64,000 nt of DNA, from the NCBI RefSeq assembly GCF_001421765.1, contig NZ_LMLA01000001.1, positions 1-64,000 on the forward strand, in the 5' to 3' direction. Source of the DNA: Sphingomonas sp. Leaf32. GTDB lineage: Bacteria > Pseudomonadota > Alphaproteobacteria > Sphingomonadales > Sphingomonadaceae. This document shows, one piece after another, positions 40,602 to 49,595 of the stretch; position 1 is the first letter of the stretch; each line of letters starts with the position of its first letter. The notes under the pieces are model-generated. The model worked only from the letters and a program-made list of their open reading frames with translations. It did not search any database and was not told the origin of the DNA. Position numbers and translations under genes: made by a program.

Positions 40602-43025
40602 TCAACTCCGCCGCGCATCCGCCTTCTTGGTCCGCAGCGTCGCCGACGCCGCCGTCGGATCGTCCGGCCATGGATGGCGCGGATATCGGCCGCGCATTTC
40701 CTTCGACACGTCGCGCCATGATCCCGCCCAGAAGCCGGGCAGGTCGCGCGTCGTCTGGATCGGGCGACCGGCGGGCGAGGTCAGGCTGAGCGTCAGCGGT
40801 TGCCCGGCGACCATCGGATGAGTGGCGAGGCCGAACAGCGCCTGTACCCGCAACTCGACGCGCGGGCCGCCCTCCGCCGCGTAATCGATCGCGTGGCTCG
40901 ACCCGGCGGGACTTTCGAAGCGCGCGGGGGCGAGGCGGCGGAGCTGCTGCATCCAGTCCCATCCCGCCTGCTGCTCCAGCGCATCGTGCAGCCCGGTCAC
41001 CGCGTCGAGCCGTCGTTTGCCGGTGAGCAGCGGCGGCAGCCAGTCGTCGATCGCCGCAGTCAGCGCCGCATCGCCCAGCGGATCATCCTTCCCCAGCATC
41101 GCCGCGACATAGGCAGAGCGCCGGCGGAGCGTCTCCGCCCCGTCCCATGGTAACAGCGACAGGTCGCCACGGACCGCTTCGACCAGCGCCGCGACGATCT
41201 CTTGCGCCGATGCCGCCGCATCGGGACCGGACGACAGCCGGATCGCGCCCAGCCGGCGTTCGCGCAACGCGACGATGCCGCGCGTGGCGGGATCGAAGCG
41301 GACGCTGCGCCGCGTCTCGATCCGGTCGCCGAACAGCTGCTCGACCGTCGCCGGATCGATCGCGACGGCGGACAGGATGCGCGCGCCCGCCGCCTGCCCC
41401 TGCGTCTCGGCAACCGCCAGCCATTCGGCCGATCCGAGCGCGGCGGCATCCAGCGTGAAGCCGCGCCCGCCGACCGAGGCCCAGCGTTCGCCACCGGCGT
41501 CGCGCCGCCGGGCGATGCGATCGGGAAAGGCCAGCGCGACGCTGCGCGCCAGCGCATAGGCGGGCGGATCGTCGCGGCCCTTCACCAATTTGCGCCAGCG
41601 ATCGGCGAGGCGGCGCGAGGCCTCCGCCCGCTGGCCGCGCTCGGTCCGCCAGCGGCGGCGGCGCTGGTCGAGATCGGTGTCGTTGCCGCCAAGGCCCCGT
41701 TCGCCGAGCAGCACCGCAACCTCCGCCGCCGCGCCGGCAAAGCCGCCCTCCCCGGCACGGATCAGCATATGGGCGAGGCGTGGGCTGAGCGGCAGCGCGG
41801 CGATGGCGAGGCCATGCGGCGTCGGCCGGCCATCGGCATCAATCGCGTCGAGCGTGGCAAGGCGCGCGCGCGCTTCGTCGACGGCGGCGGCGGGCGGCGG
41901 GTCGAGCCAGCGCAGCGTCGTCGGATCGGTGACGCCCCATTTGCCGCATTCGAGCACCAGCGCCGACAGGTCCGCCTCCAATATCTCCGCCGGGTCGAAC
42001 CGCGGCAGTCCGGCGGTCGCGGCGGCCTCCCACAGCCGATAGGCGACGCCCGGCCCCTGCCGCGCGGCGCGGCCGGCGCGCTGGGTGACGGCGGCCTGGC
42101 TGGCGCGTTCGGTGGTGAGGCGCGTCATTCCTGCCGCGCGATCGTAGCGCGGGCGGCGGGCAAGGCCGGAATCGACGACGATGCGGATGCCGTCGAGCGT
42201 CAGCGAGGTTTCGGCGATGCTGGTCGCCAGTACGATCTTGCGCCGTCCCTCCGGATCGGGCGCGATGGCGGCGCGCTGTTCGGCCGGCAACAGCGTTCCG
42301 TGCAGCCGGTGCAGCACCGCGCCGTCGGGCACGGCGATGCGTTCGGCGGTGCGTTCGATCTCCGCCACGCCGGGCAGGAAGGCGAGGATGCCGCCCTCCG
42401 CCTCCCCCAGTGCACGGCGGATCGCGGCGGCGACCGAATCCTCGATCCGGGCCTCCGCGTTGCGGCCGATATGGCGCAGGTCGAGCGGCCAGGAGCGCCC
42501 TTCGCTTTCGAGTACCGGAGCATCGTCCATCAGCGCGGCGAAGCGCTCGCCATCGAGTGTTGCCGACATGGCGAGGATGCGCAGGTCGGGCCTGAGCGCC
42601 GCCTGTGCGTCGAGCGCGAGAGCGAGGCCGAAATCGCTGTCGAGGCTGCGTTCGTGCACTTCGTCGAACAGCACCGCCGACACGCCGGCCAGTTCGGGAT
42701 CGGCCTGGATGCGGGCGACGAAGATGCCCTCGGTCATTACCGTCACGCGGGTCGTCGCCGACCGCTTGCTGTCCATGCGGGTGGCGTAGCCGAAGGTCTG
42801 GCCGACCGGTTCGTTTGCCGTCGCGGCCATGCGTTCGGCAGCGGCGCGGGCGGCGATACGGCGGGGGGAGAGCAGCAGGATTTCGCCGCTGACCCACGCT
42901 TCGCCGAGCAGCGCCGGGGCGACGGCGGTGGTCTTGCCCGCACCCGGCGGCGCGACGAGGACGGCGGAGGTGCGGTCGCGCAGCGTCTGGAGGAGGTGGG
43001 GCAGGGCCGCGTGGATGGGAAGCAT
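40602..43025 (-). CDS. hrpB: ATP-dependent helicase HrpB
   Basis: 807 residues; DEAH-type RNA helicase family. Motif I is LVAPPGAGKTTAVAPALLGE, motif II is AVLFDEVHERSLDSDFGLAL, motif III is ILAMSATLDG, motif V is KIVLATSIAETSLTLDGIRI, and motif VI QRAGRAARQGPG. The C-terminal HrpB-specific domain ends with FWAGSWRDVSKEMRGRYPRH. The ATG at 43025 was chosen over a longer frame that overlaps a repeat. Cellular role in most bacteria is unclear. Confidence 0.95.
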   Translation of the reverse strand: MLPIHAALPHLLQTLRDRTSAVLVAPPGAGKTTAVAPALLGEAWVSGEILLLSPRRIAARAAAERMAATANEPVGQTFGYATRMDSKRSATTRVTVMTEGIFVARIQADPELAGVSAVLFDEVHERSLDSDFGLALALDAQAALRPDLRILAMSATLDGERFAALMDDAPVLESEGRSWPLDLRHIGRNAEARIEDSVAAAIRRALGEAEGGILAFLPGVAEIERTAERIAVPDGAVLHRLHGTLLPAEQRAAIAPDPEGRRKIVLATSIAETSLTLDGIRIVVDSGLARRPRYDRAAGMTRLTTERASQAAVTQRAGRAARQGPGVAYRLWEAAATAGLPRFDPAEILEADLSALVLECGKWGVTDPTTLRWLDPPPAAAVDEARARLATLDAIDADGRPTPHGLAIAALPLSPRLAHMLIRAGEGGFAGAAAEVAVLLGERGLGGNDTDLDQRRRRWRTERGQRAEASRRLADRWRKLVKGRDDPPAYALARSVALAFPDRIARRRDAGGERWASVGGRGFTLDAAALGSAEWLAVAETQGQAAGARILSAVAIDPATVEQLFGDRIETRRSVRFDPATRGIVALRERRLGAIRLSSGPDAAASAQEIVAALVEAVRGDLSLLPWDGAETLRRRSAYVAAMLGKDDPLGDAALTAAIDDWLPPLLTGKRRLDAVTGLHDALEQQAGWDWMQQLRRLAPARFESPAGSSHAIDYAAEGGPRVELRVQALFGLATHPMVAGQPLTLSLTSPAGRPIQTTRDLPGFWAGSWRDVSKEMRGRYPRHPWPDDPTAASATLRTKKADARRS

Positions 43026-43038
43026 GGGGGTGCCTACC

Positions 43039-43240
43039 AAATCCTCCCCGGCACGGGGAGGGGGACGTAGCGGCGACCGGCGACCTGCCGGGGGCAGGTC
43101 GCAGCCGCGAAGTCGGCTTGCGCAAGCAAGCCGCGGGCGAAGCTGGTGAAAGGGGTTCACCGCGAACGCTGCCGTTCCGTATGCGGACACCCCCCTCCAC
43201 CATCCTGCGGATGGTCCCCCTCCCCGTGCCGGGGAGGATT
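43039..43240. repeat. Palindromic repeat (AATCCTCCCCGGCACGGGGA type)
   Basis: AATCCTCCCCGGCACGGGGA at 43039 is the exact inverse of the arm ending at 43240. The interior contains two smaller hairpins (GACCTGCC/GGCAGGTC and GGCTTGCG/CGCAAGCC). The right end touches the stop codon of the aldo/keto reductase gene. A one-arm relative is at 30788-30806. It accounts for the gap 43026-43239. Confidence 0.8.
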
Positions 43241-44034
43241 TAGAGGGTGTCGGGGTTTGGCCCCAATCGCCCGTCTTCGCGATCCATCGCGTCGAGCTTC
43301 GCGATCTGGTCCGTCGTCAGCATCACCGACCGCGCCGCCAGATTCTCCTCGATCCGCGCCCGCGACGACGCTTTCGGGATCACGCCCAGCCCGGCCTGAA
43401 GGTGCCAGGCGAGGATCACCTGCGCCGGGGTCGCGCCCGCGTCCTGCGCGATGGCGGCGATGGTCGGGTCGGTCAGCAGCGTGCCCTGCCCCAGCGGCGA
43501 CCAGCTTTGCGTAACGATGCCCAGCCGTTCATGCGCGGCGCGCGCCGCCTGCTGCTGGAAGGTCGGATGCAGCTCGATCTGGTTGAGCGCGGGCGCCACG
43601 CCGGTCGCATCGACGATCCGGTCGAGATGGTCGGGCGAGAAGTTCGAAACGCCGATCGACCCGACCCGCCCCTCCTCGCACAGCCGTACCAGCGCCTTCC
43701 ACGTATCGACATAGCGGTTTTCGGACGGCATCGGCCAGTGGATCAGGAACAGGTCGATGCGCGGCAGCTTCGCGGCACTGGCATCGAACGCCTTGAGCGC
43801 ACCGTCATAGCCCATGGCGTCGCGCCATAATTTGGTGGTGACGAAGACGTCGATGCCGCCGGTCGCCTCGCCGACGCCCGCTTCGTTGCCGTAGAAGGCG
43901 GCGGTGTCGATCAGGCGATAGCCGGCGTCGATCGCGTCGCGCGACAGGCGGGCGGAGTCGTCGGCCGGGACCTTGTAGGTGCCGAAGCCGATCGCGGGGA
44001 TGGTGCGGCCGTCGTTGAGGGTCAAGTCGGTCAT
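43240..44034 (-). CDS. Aldo/keto reductase (DkgA/B-like)
   Basis: 264 residues; NADPH-dependent (alpha/beta)8 reductase. The tetrad is Asp in RLIDTAAFYGNEAGVG, Tyr in the same block, Lys in VFVTTKLWRD and His in LFLIHWPMPSENR. The NADP site shows VIPKASSRARIEENL. It resembles 2,5-diketo-gluconate reductases, but the natural substrate cannot be told. The ATG at 44034 matches the family start MTDLTLNDGRTIPAIGFGTY. Confidence 0.9.
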   Translation of the reverse strand: MTDLTLNDGRTIPAIGFGTYKVPADDSARLSRDAIDAGYRLIDTAAFYGNEAGVGEATGGIDVFVTTKLWRDAMGYDGALKAFDASAAKLPRIDLFLIHWPMPSENRYVDTWKALVRLCEEGRVGSIGVSNFSPDHLDRIVDATGVAPALNQIELHPTFQQQAARAAHERLGIVTQSWSPLGQGTLLTDPTIAAIAQDAGATPAQVILAWHLQAGLGVIPKASSRARIEENLAARSVMLTTDQIAKLDAMDREDGRLGPNPDTL

Positions 44035-44112
44035 GGGGGAGTCCGTGTGGTTGGGGGTCGGGTTTCCAAAGAATGGCGGGGTGATCCGTTCCCTCGCGTC
44101 CCTGCCCCGCTC

Positions 44113-44226
44113 CGTTCGTGCTGAGTAGGGACCGAGCGAAGTCGAAAGCCCGTATCGAAGCATCTGCCCCAAACGGTCCTTCGATACGCCATTTCGACAG
44201 GCTCAATGGCTACTCAGGACGAACGG
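44113..44226. repeat. Palindromic repeat (CGTTCGTNCTGAGTAG type), copy 5
   Basis: Arms CGTTCGTGCTGAGTAGGGAC and GGCTACTCAGGACGAACGG, with inner arms TTCGATACG. It lies upstream of the aldo/keto reductase gene in a gene-free stretch of 421 bases (44035-44455). Confidence 0.9.
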
Positions 44227-44238
44227 AGGAGTTTTGGG

Positions 44239-44445
44239 CCAACGCCCCCAACCCGTTCGGTTCGAGCAGCTTCGAGCTTGTCGAGAAGGGGATCGGTTGA
44301 ACCATGCCCCGCTTGGGTATCAGGATTGTCCGGGGGACAATCCGACCCGACCCTCGTCGAGAACCCTCCGCGTGGGGCAACCCCTTCTCGACTTCGGTTC
44401 TCGATAGGCTCGAACCTGCGCTCGAAGCAAACGGGTAGGCGTTGG
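44239..44445. repeat. Second inverted-repeat element in the same gap
   Basis: Outer arms CCAACGCC...ACCCGTT (from 44239) and AACGGGTAGGCGTTGG (ending 44445) enclose inner arms TCGAGAAGGGG (44281) and CCCCTTCTCGA (44381). It shares the CTCGACTTCGG flavour of the other families but not their sequence. No coding potential is seen in 44227-44455. Confidence 0.7.
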
Positions 44446-44455
44446 AGAGGCCCCC

Positions 44456-46816
44456 TTACCCCGTCGGCCGCCCGTCCGCGTCCATCAGCACTTCGCGCCG
44501 GCCGACATGGTCCGGTCGCGATACCAGCCCTTCCTTTTCCATCCGCTCGATCAGCCGCGCCGCCGAGTTATAGCCGACACGCAACTGGCGCTGGAGCCAG
44601 CTGGTCGACGCCTTCTGGCTTTCGGCCACCAGCTGGCACGCCTGACGAAAGGTCTGTTCCTCCGGCGAATCGTCGCCGGTCGGCGCGCCGTCGAGGCTGA
44701 AGCCGGCATCGCCCTCCGGCTCGTTGACCACCGCGTCGATATAGTCGGGTGCGCCTTGGCTACGCCAGAAATCGGACACCGCCTGCACCTCGTCGTCGCT
44801 GACGAACGGGCCGTGGACGCGGGCGAGCGCCTTGCCGCCGGGCATGTAGAGCATGTCGCCGCGCCCCAGCAGCTGCTCGGCGCCCTGTTCGCCGAGGATG
44901 GTGCGCGAATCGATCTTGGACGTGACATGGAAGCTGATGCGCGTCGGCAGATTAGCCTTGATGACGCCGGTGATGACGTCGACCGAGGGGCGCTGCGTCG
45001 CCATGATGAGGTGGATGCCCGCCGCGCGCGCTTTTTGCGCCAGACGCTGGATCAGGAATTCGACTTCCTTGCCCGCCGTCATCATCAGGTCGGCAAGTTC
45101 GTCGACGATCACCACGATCTGCGGCAACGGCGACAGGTCGAGCGTCTCCTCCTCGTAGATCGGCGTGCCGTTGTCGGCGTCGTAGCCGGTCTGCACCTTG
45201 CGGCCGAGCTTCTGCCCCTTGGCCGATGCCGCGCGCACCTTGTCGTTGAAGCTGGCGAGGGAGCGGACGTTGATCGACGCCATCATGCGATAGCGGTCCT
45301 CCATCTGCTCGACCGCCCATTTCAGCGCGCGCACCGCCTTGGGCGGGTCGGTGACAACATCGGCCAGGAGGTGCGGGATGCCGCGATACATGCTGAGTTC
45401 CAGCATCTTCGGGTCGATCATAATCATGCGGCACTGGTCCGGGGTCAGCCGGTAGAGCAGCGACAGGATCATGCAGTTCAGCCCCACCGACTTGCCCGAA
45501 CCGGTGGTGCCGGCGACCAGCAGGTGGGGCATGGGGGCAAGGTCGGCGACGACCGGATCGCCGGCGATATTCTTGCCCAGCACGATGGGCAGCTGCGCAT
45601 TCTGGTCGGCGAACGCCTGGCTGGCGATCAGTTCGCGCAGGGACACCATCTCGCGCCGCTGGTTGGGCAGTTCGATGCCGATGACGGTGCGACCCGGAAT
45701 CGTCGCGACGCGGGCGGAGATCGCCGACATGTTGCGGGCGATGTCGTCGGCGAGCTGGATCACGCGGCTGGCGCGGATGCCGGGTTCGGGTTCCAGTTCG
45801 TACATGGTGACGACCGGGCCGGGGGCGACCTTCACCACCTGCCCCTTCACGTTGAAATCGTCGAGCACGCTTTCGAGCAGGCGCGAATTGCGCTCCAGCG
45901 CCGCCTTGTCGACCGTCGGCCCGGTCGATTCGGGCGGGGGGCTGAGCAGGTCGATCGACGGCAGCGCGAAATTGTCGCGACCTTCGCTGCTGGCGGGCCG
46001 GGGCGCGCTGGCGAGCGCGGGCGATGCGGCGCGGTCGGCGATGACCGGGGGGGCGCGATCGTCGGGCTGGGCGACGCGGCGCGGCTGCGGCCGGGCGGAC
46101 GCGTCGTCCTCCTCGTCCTCGGCGAGCGGTGCCGCACGGGGGGCGGGGTCGAACGGCAGATCGTCGTCCTCGACCAGCACATCGCCCTCGTCCGCGCCCA
46201 CGCGCGCCCGGCGTTCGAACTTCGGCAGCCGGAACGTGCCATCGGGAATCTCGATCGTCAGTCCCTTGGCCCAGCGCCATACGCCGAACAGTCCGGTGGC
46301 GAGCGCGACGATGCGGATCGTCCACAGCTCGGCGACGGATACGCCGATCAGGTGGATCAGCCCCTGCACGGCTTGCGCGATGCTCCAGCCGATCACCCCG
46401 CCATAGCCGGCGGGCAGCGACAGGATCGCCTCTCCCGACACGAACGCCAGCGTGGTGCCCATCGCCAGCACGCCGACCCCGCAGTCGCGGACCATGCGTG
46501 GCCACGGTCCCACGGGCACGTCGCGCCACAACCGGACGCTGACGATCAGCCCGAGCGGCAACAACATGGCGACGGGCACGCCGAAGATGGTGAGCAGCAG
46601 GTCGGCGAGCATCGCCCCGCCCGCCCCCAGCCGGTTCGCGACCGGGCCGCCCGCCGCCGTGCTGAACGACGGGTCGGCGGGCGAATAGCTGACTAGGGCG
46701 ATGGCGATCACGATCATGGCGACGAACAGGATCGTCGCACCGATCATCGCGCCGCTGCGCTTCGCACCCGCCTTCATCGCGTCGCGCCACAACATCGGCT
46801 GCGCGTTGGTCGCCAT
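44456..46816 (-). CDS. ftsK: DNA translocase FtsK
   Basis: 786 residues. Residues 15-180 hold about four membrane helices (GAMIGATILFVAMIVIAIAL, GGAMLADLLLTIFGVPVAML, a third at 95-115, and one around 140-160). A Pro/Ala-rich linker follows (about 220-300). The motor domain has HLLVAGTTGSGKSVGLNCMI and IVVIVDELADLMMTAGKEVE. The C-terminal gamma winged helix is WLQRQLRVGYNSAARLIERM. It pumps DNA at the septum and activates XerCD at dif. The linker is short compared with E. coli FtsK. The ATG at 46816 is preceded by AAGG. Confidence 0.96.
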   Translation of the reverse strand: MATNAQPMLWRDAMKAGAKRSGAMIGATILFVAMIVIAIALVSYSPADPSFSTAAGGPVANRLGAGGAMLADLLLTIFGVPVAMLLPLGLIVSVRLWRDVPVGPWPRMVRDCGVGVLAMGTTLAFVSGEAILSLPAGYGGVIGWSIAQAVQGLIHLIGVSVAELWTIRIVALATGLFGVWRWAKGLTIEIPDGTFRLPKFERRARVGADEGDVLVEDDDLPFDPAPRAAPLAEDEEDDASARPQPRRVAQPDDRAPPVIADRAASPALASAPRPASSEGRDNFALPSIDLLSPPPESTGPTVDKAALERNSRLLESVLDDFNVKGQVVKVAPGPVVTMYELEPEPGIRASRVIQLADDIARNMSAISARVATIPGRTVIGIELPNQRREMVSLRELIASQAFADQNAQLPIVLGKNIAGDPVVADLAPMPHLLVAGTTGSGKSVGLNCMILSLLYRLTPDQCRMIMIDPKMLELSMYRGIPHLLADVVTDPPKAVRALKWAVEQMEDRYRMMASINVRSLASFNDKVRAASAKGQKLGRKVQTGYDADNGTPIYEEETLDLSPLPQIVVIVDELADLMMTAGKEVEFLIQRLAQKARAAGIHLIMATQRPSVDVITGVIKANLPTRISFHVTSKIDSRTILGEQGAEQLLGRGDMLYMPGGKALARVHGPFVSDDEVQAVSDFWRSQGAPDYIDAVVNEPEGDAGFSLDGAPTGDDSPEEQTFRQACQLVAESQKASTSWLQRQLRVGYNSAARLIERMEKEGLVSRPDHVGRREVLMDADGRPTG

Positions 46817-46832
46817 TCGTTTTACCTTATAT

Positions 46833-46847
46833 TCAAGAATATCTTGA
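46833..46847. promoter_or_regulatory. Palindrome before ftsK
   Basis: TCAAGA-ATA-TCTTGA is a 15-base palindrome in an AT-rich island starting 16 bases before the ftsK start codon. AT-rich stretches are rare in this genome, so it may be the ftsK promoter with an operator. It is not a LexA box of the GAAC-N7-GAAC type. Confidence 0.4.
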
Positions 46848-46931
46848 TTTGCGCTGCACCCGGCTCCGTCGTCAAGGCGGCGTTGCGGCGGGATGCGTGA
46901 GAGCCTAGATCGGAAGGGCATCCGGACGGTC

Positions 46932-47045
46932 CGTTCGTCCTGAGTAGCCATTGAGCTTGTCGAAATGGCGTATCGAAGGACCCGTGACGTGCGGTGCTTC
47001 GATACGGGTCTTCGACTTCGCTCAGCCCCTACTCAGCACGAACGG
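46932..47045. repeat. Palindromic repeat (CGTTCGTNCTGAGTAG type), copy 6
   Basis: Arms CGTTCGTCCTGAGTAGCCAT and CCTACTCAGCACGAACGG with inner TTCGATACG arms, placed in the divergent region between ftsK and the UbiH-type gene. Confidence 0.9.
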
Positions 47046-47107
47046 ACGTGGGGACATTGTTTTTGCCCCGAACCAACGGGGCCGGTTGATAGGATGGGAC
47101 GGGTTTC

Positions 47108-48325
47108 ATGGCACAGGCGGACGTCATCATCCTGGGCGGCGGGCTGGTCGGCAGCACGCTGGGCGTGTCGCTGGGCGTGCACGGCCTCAGCTCGATCATC
47201 CTTGATCCCGCCGATCCGGCGGTGACGCTGGCGCCCGGATTCGACGGTCGTGCCTCGGCGATCGCCAGCGCGACGCACCGCATGTTCGAGGCGATCGGCA
47301 TCGCGCCGGGCCTTGGGCGGGAAGGCTGCCCGATCGCCGCGATCCGCGCGACCGACGGGCTGGAACCGGGCAAGCTCGACTTCGTCCCCGACGCCGCCGA
47401 CGATCCGGTCGGCGTGATGTATGAGAACAAGCGGCTGCGGCAGGCGATCTACGACGCCGCCATCGCCTCGCCCCATGTCGACCTGCGCTACAAGGACCGC
47501 GCGATCGACGTGCGGCGCGAGGGGCATGGCGTGACCGTCACGACGGCGGGCGGCGACACGCTCACCGCGCCGCTGCTGATCGCCGCCGAGGGGCGCAATT
47601 CGCCGACGCGCGAGGCGGCGGGCATCCGCGTCGCGCGCTGGAGCTATGACCATGCCGCGATCATCACGACGCTGAACCATGCCGAACCGCACGACAACAT
47701 CGCCTATGAAATCTTCTACCCCGCCGGCCCGTTCGCGATCCTGCCGCTGAATGACGATGCCAACGGCCACCGCTCGGCGATCGTGTGGACCGTGGATACG
47801 AAGGATCGCGGCGGTTTCCTGAAACTGTCCGAGCGTGCGTTCCTGGCCGAAGCGTCGAAAAAGATGGGCGGTTTCCTGGGCGAGCTGTCCAACCTGTCGG
47901 CGCGGTCGAGCTATCCGCTGGGCTTCCACCATGCGGCGCGGATTACCGCCGACCGGCTGGTGCTGGTGGGCGATGCCGCCCACGGCATCCACCCGATCGC
48001 CGGGCAGGGGCTGAACCTGGGCCTGCGCGACGTCGCGGCGCTGACCGAAGTGCTGGTCGAGGGCAAGCGTACCGGGCTGGACCTGGGCGATCCTTATCTG
48101 CTGGAACGCTATCAGCGGTGGCGGGGGCTGGACACCTTCGCGGTGGCGCTGGCGACCGACGGGCTGACCCGCCTGTTCGGCATTCCGGGCAAGACGGCCA
48201 GCGCGGTGCGGCGCTTCGGCTTGTCGGCGGTCAACTCGATCCCGCCGCTCAAAGCCGCGTTCATGGCCGAAGCGCGCGGTGAGACGGGCAAGCTGCCGAA
48301 ACTGTTGCAGGGGGTTACGGCATAA
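47108..48325 (+). CDS. UbiH/UbiF-family FAD-dependent ubiquinone-biosynthesis hydroxylase
   Basis: 405 residues. The FAD Rossmann loop is VIILGGGLVGSTLGVSLGVH. Other family blocks are DGRASAIASATHRMFEAIGI, the mid motif ending in AAEGRNSPTREAAGI, and the second FAD motif RLVLVGDAAHGIHPIAGQGL, ending NLGLRDVAALTEVL. Such enzymes hydroxylate the ubiquinone ring; alphaproteobacteria often use one or two with broad position specificity, so UbiH, UbiF or UbiL cannot be separated here. Confidence 0.92.
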   Translation: MAQADVIILGGGLVGSTLGVSLGVHGLSSIILDPADPAVTLAPGFDGRASAIASATHRMFEAIGIAPGLGREGCPIAAIRATDGLEPGKLDFVPDAADDPVGVMYENKRLRQAIYDAAIASPHVDLRYKDRAIDVRREGHGVTVTTAGGDTLTAPLLIAAEGRNSPTREAAGIRVARWSYDHAAIITTLNHAEPHDNIAYEIFYPAGPFAILPLNDDANGHRSAIVWTVDTKDRGGFLKLSERAFLAEASKKMGGFLGELSNLSARSSYPLGFHHAARITADRLVLVGDAAHGIHPIAGQGLNLGLRDVAALTEVLVEGKRTGLDLGDPYLLERYQRWRGLDTFAVALATDGLTRLFGIPGKTASAVRRFGLSAVNSIPPLKAAFMAEARGETGKLPKLLQGVTA

Positions 48326-48357
48326 CGCCGGTTTCGCGGTTCGCGGTACGCCGCCAG

Positions 48358-48531
48358 AGCGTTTTCCGATCGGGTTGGATCATCGGCACGGAGTCGATTT
48401 CGGTTCATGGCAAGGCGCGAGGAGGGTGCGATGCCAAGGCATCGTAGCCGACGAGCAACGCCGCCATCCTTGCCGCGCCAGCGGTCGCCCGCCACGGCGA
48501 TGACGATGGTTCAACTTGGTCGGAAACCGCT
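48358..48531. repeat. MITE-like element with imperfect terminal inverted repeats
   Basis: The left end AGCGTTTTCCGATCGGGTTG GA and the inverted right end AGCGGTTTCCGACCAAGTTG AA match at about 17 of 22 positions. The 174-base length and lack of coding suggest a small non-autonomous transposable element. It fills the gap 48326-48553 after the UbiH-type gene. No target-site duplication is evident. Confidence 0.55.
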
Positions 48532-48553
48532 CTAAAGACCCCTGCGGGGGGAA

Positions 48554-49117
48554 ATGGCGATGTCCGAGTTCGAGTTCATCTTCGCGTTGTTCGGCCTGTT
48601 GCTGGGCCTTTCGATCGCCGAAGTGCTGGGCGGGGTGGCGCGTGCGATCGAAACGCGGCTGCAACCCGGTTCGATGGTGCGCATCGGGTGGCTGACGCCG
48701 TTGTTGGGCGCGTTCGTGATGCTCGACCTGCTGTCGTTCTGGCAGGCGGCGTGGACCGGACGCGATATCGTCGCCGTATCGGGCAAGTCGCTGATGGCGA
48801 TCACCGGTTTTGCCAGCGCCTATTATCTGGCGGCGCGCCTGGTGTTTCCCCGCGATATGTCGACGGGGCTCGACGCGCATTTCCTACGGGTCCGACGGGT
48901 CGTCATCGGCATCATGTTCGTCCTGCTGCTGTGCCAGCTGGGCTGGTATGCCAGCGTGCCGCGCATGGCAGTACATCTTGCCCGGCCGCTGCCACTGGCG
49001 CTGACCGCGATCCTGATGGCGCTGATGATCGCGGCCATGACGGTTCGGGGGGAACGGTGGTGCCGGCTGGTCATGCTGGCGCTCGTCGGCCGCTACGTCA
49101 TCGTCTATCTGCTGTAA
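48554..49117 (+). CDS. Five-helix membrane protein of unknown function, 187 aa
   Basis: It starts MAMSEFEFIFALFGLLLGLS; the ATG at 48560 is an alternative. About five hydrophobic helices are visible, with the conserved-looking GLSIAEVLGGVARAIETR after the first and LTPLLGAFVMLDLLSFWQAA. The protein is all-helical with short loops. Similar proteins occur in sphingomonads without assigned role. No neighbours suggest a pathway. Confidence 0.7.
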   Translation: MAMSEFEFIFALFGLLLGLSIAEVLGGVARAIETRLQPGSMVRIGWLTPLLGAFVMLDLLSFWQAAWTGRDIVAVSGKSLMAITGFASAYYLAARLVFPRDMSTGLDAHFLRVRRVVIGIMFVLLLCQLGWYASVPRMAVHLARPLPLALTAILMALMIAAMTVRGERWCRLVMLALVGRYVIVYLL

Positions 49118-49127
49118 CGGCCGGCCG

Positions 49128-49592
49128 TCACCACGTTCCGCCGCCCGTCTCACCCTGTCGCCATTCCGCGATCCGCCGCCGCGTCGCCGGCGTCGTGCCG
49201 GCCGGCAGCGCATCGGCCGCGAACCAGCCGACTTCGGCCACCTCCAGCCGGTCCGCACCGCGCAGCGTGTCGCCGGCCGCCCGCGCGACATAGACGACTA
49301 CATGGTCGTCCTTGCTCTCGCGCCGGTTGTGATAGACGCCCAGTATCCGCTCGACCGTGGCACCGGTGACCGCCACCTCCTCCGCCAGCTCGCGGTGGAG
49401 CGCATCGGCGATGGCTTCGCCCTTCTTCACCCCGCCGCCGGGCAGGTACCAGCCGTCGAGATAGGTGTGCCGCACCAGCGCGACGCGGCCATCGGGGTCG
49501 AGCAGCAGCGCGCGTACGCCGATCGTGCGCGGGCGGGTGACGCGCCATACCAACCGCGCCGCCTTGCCCAGCAGCCGGTGCAGCAGCGCCAC
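49128..49592 (-). CDS. NUDIX hydrolase
   Basis: 154 residues. The Nudix box is complete (GGGVKKGEAIADALHRELAE followed by E-V). It lies in the usual place after YLDGWYLPGG. It hydrolyses a nucleoside diphosphate linked to another group; the substrate is unknown. It is the last gene of a five-gene minus-strand operon starting at 51716 and lies 3 bases after the preceding stop. Confidence 0.88.
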   Translation of the reverse strand: MALLHRLLGKAARLVWRVTRPRTIGVRALLLDPDGRVALVRHTYLDGWYLPGGGVKKGEAIADALHRELAEEVAVTGATVERILGVYHNRRESKDDHVVVYVARAAGDTLRGADRLEVAEVGWFAADALPAGTTPATRRRIAEWRQGETGGGTW

Positions 49593-49595
49593 GGC

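Noticed and set aside
13039..43240. Intrinsic terminators at every paired-arm repeat
   Set aside because: The repeats can form hairpins but almost none is followed by a T run on either strand, so they were annotated as repeats and not as terminators.
44507..46696. A 729-codon open frame opposite ftsK
   Set aside because: No recognisable protein features, and the minus strand carries complete FtsK motifs. Same high-GC shadow effect as seen opposite sdhA (25239-27071) and hrpB (41202-43070).
46833..46847. LexA box before ftsK
   Set aside because: The palindrome TCAAGA-ATA-TCTTGA does not match the GAAC-N7-GAAC pattern used by alphaproteobacterial LexA.
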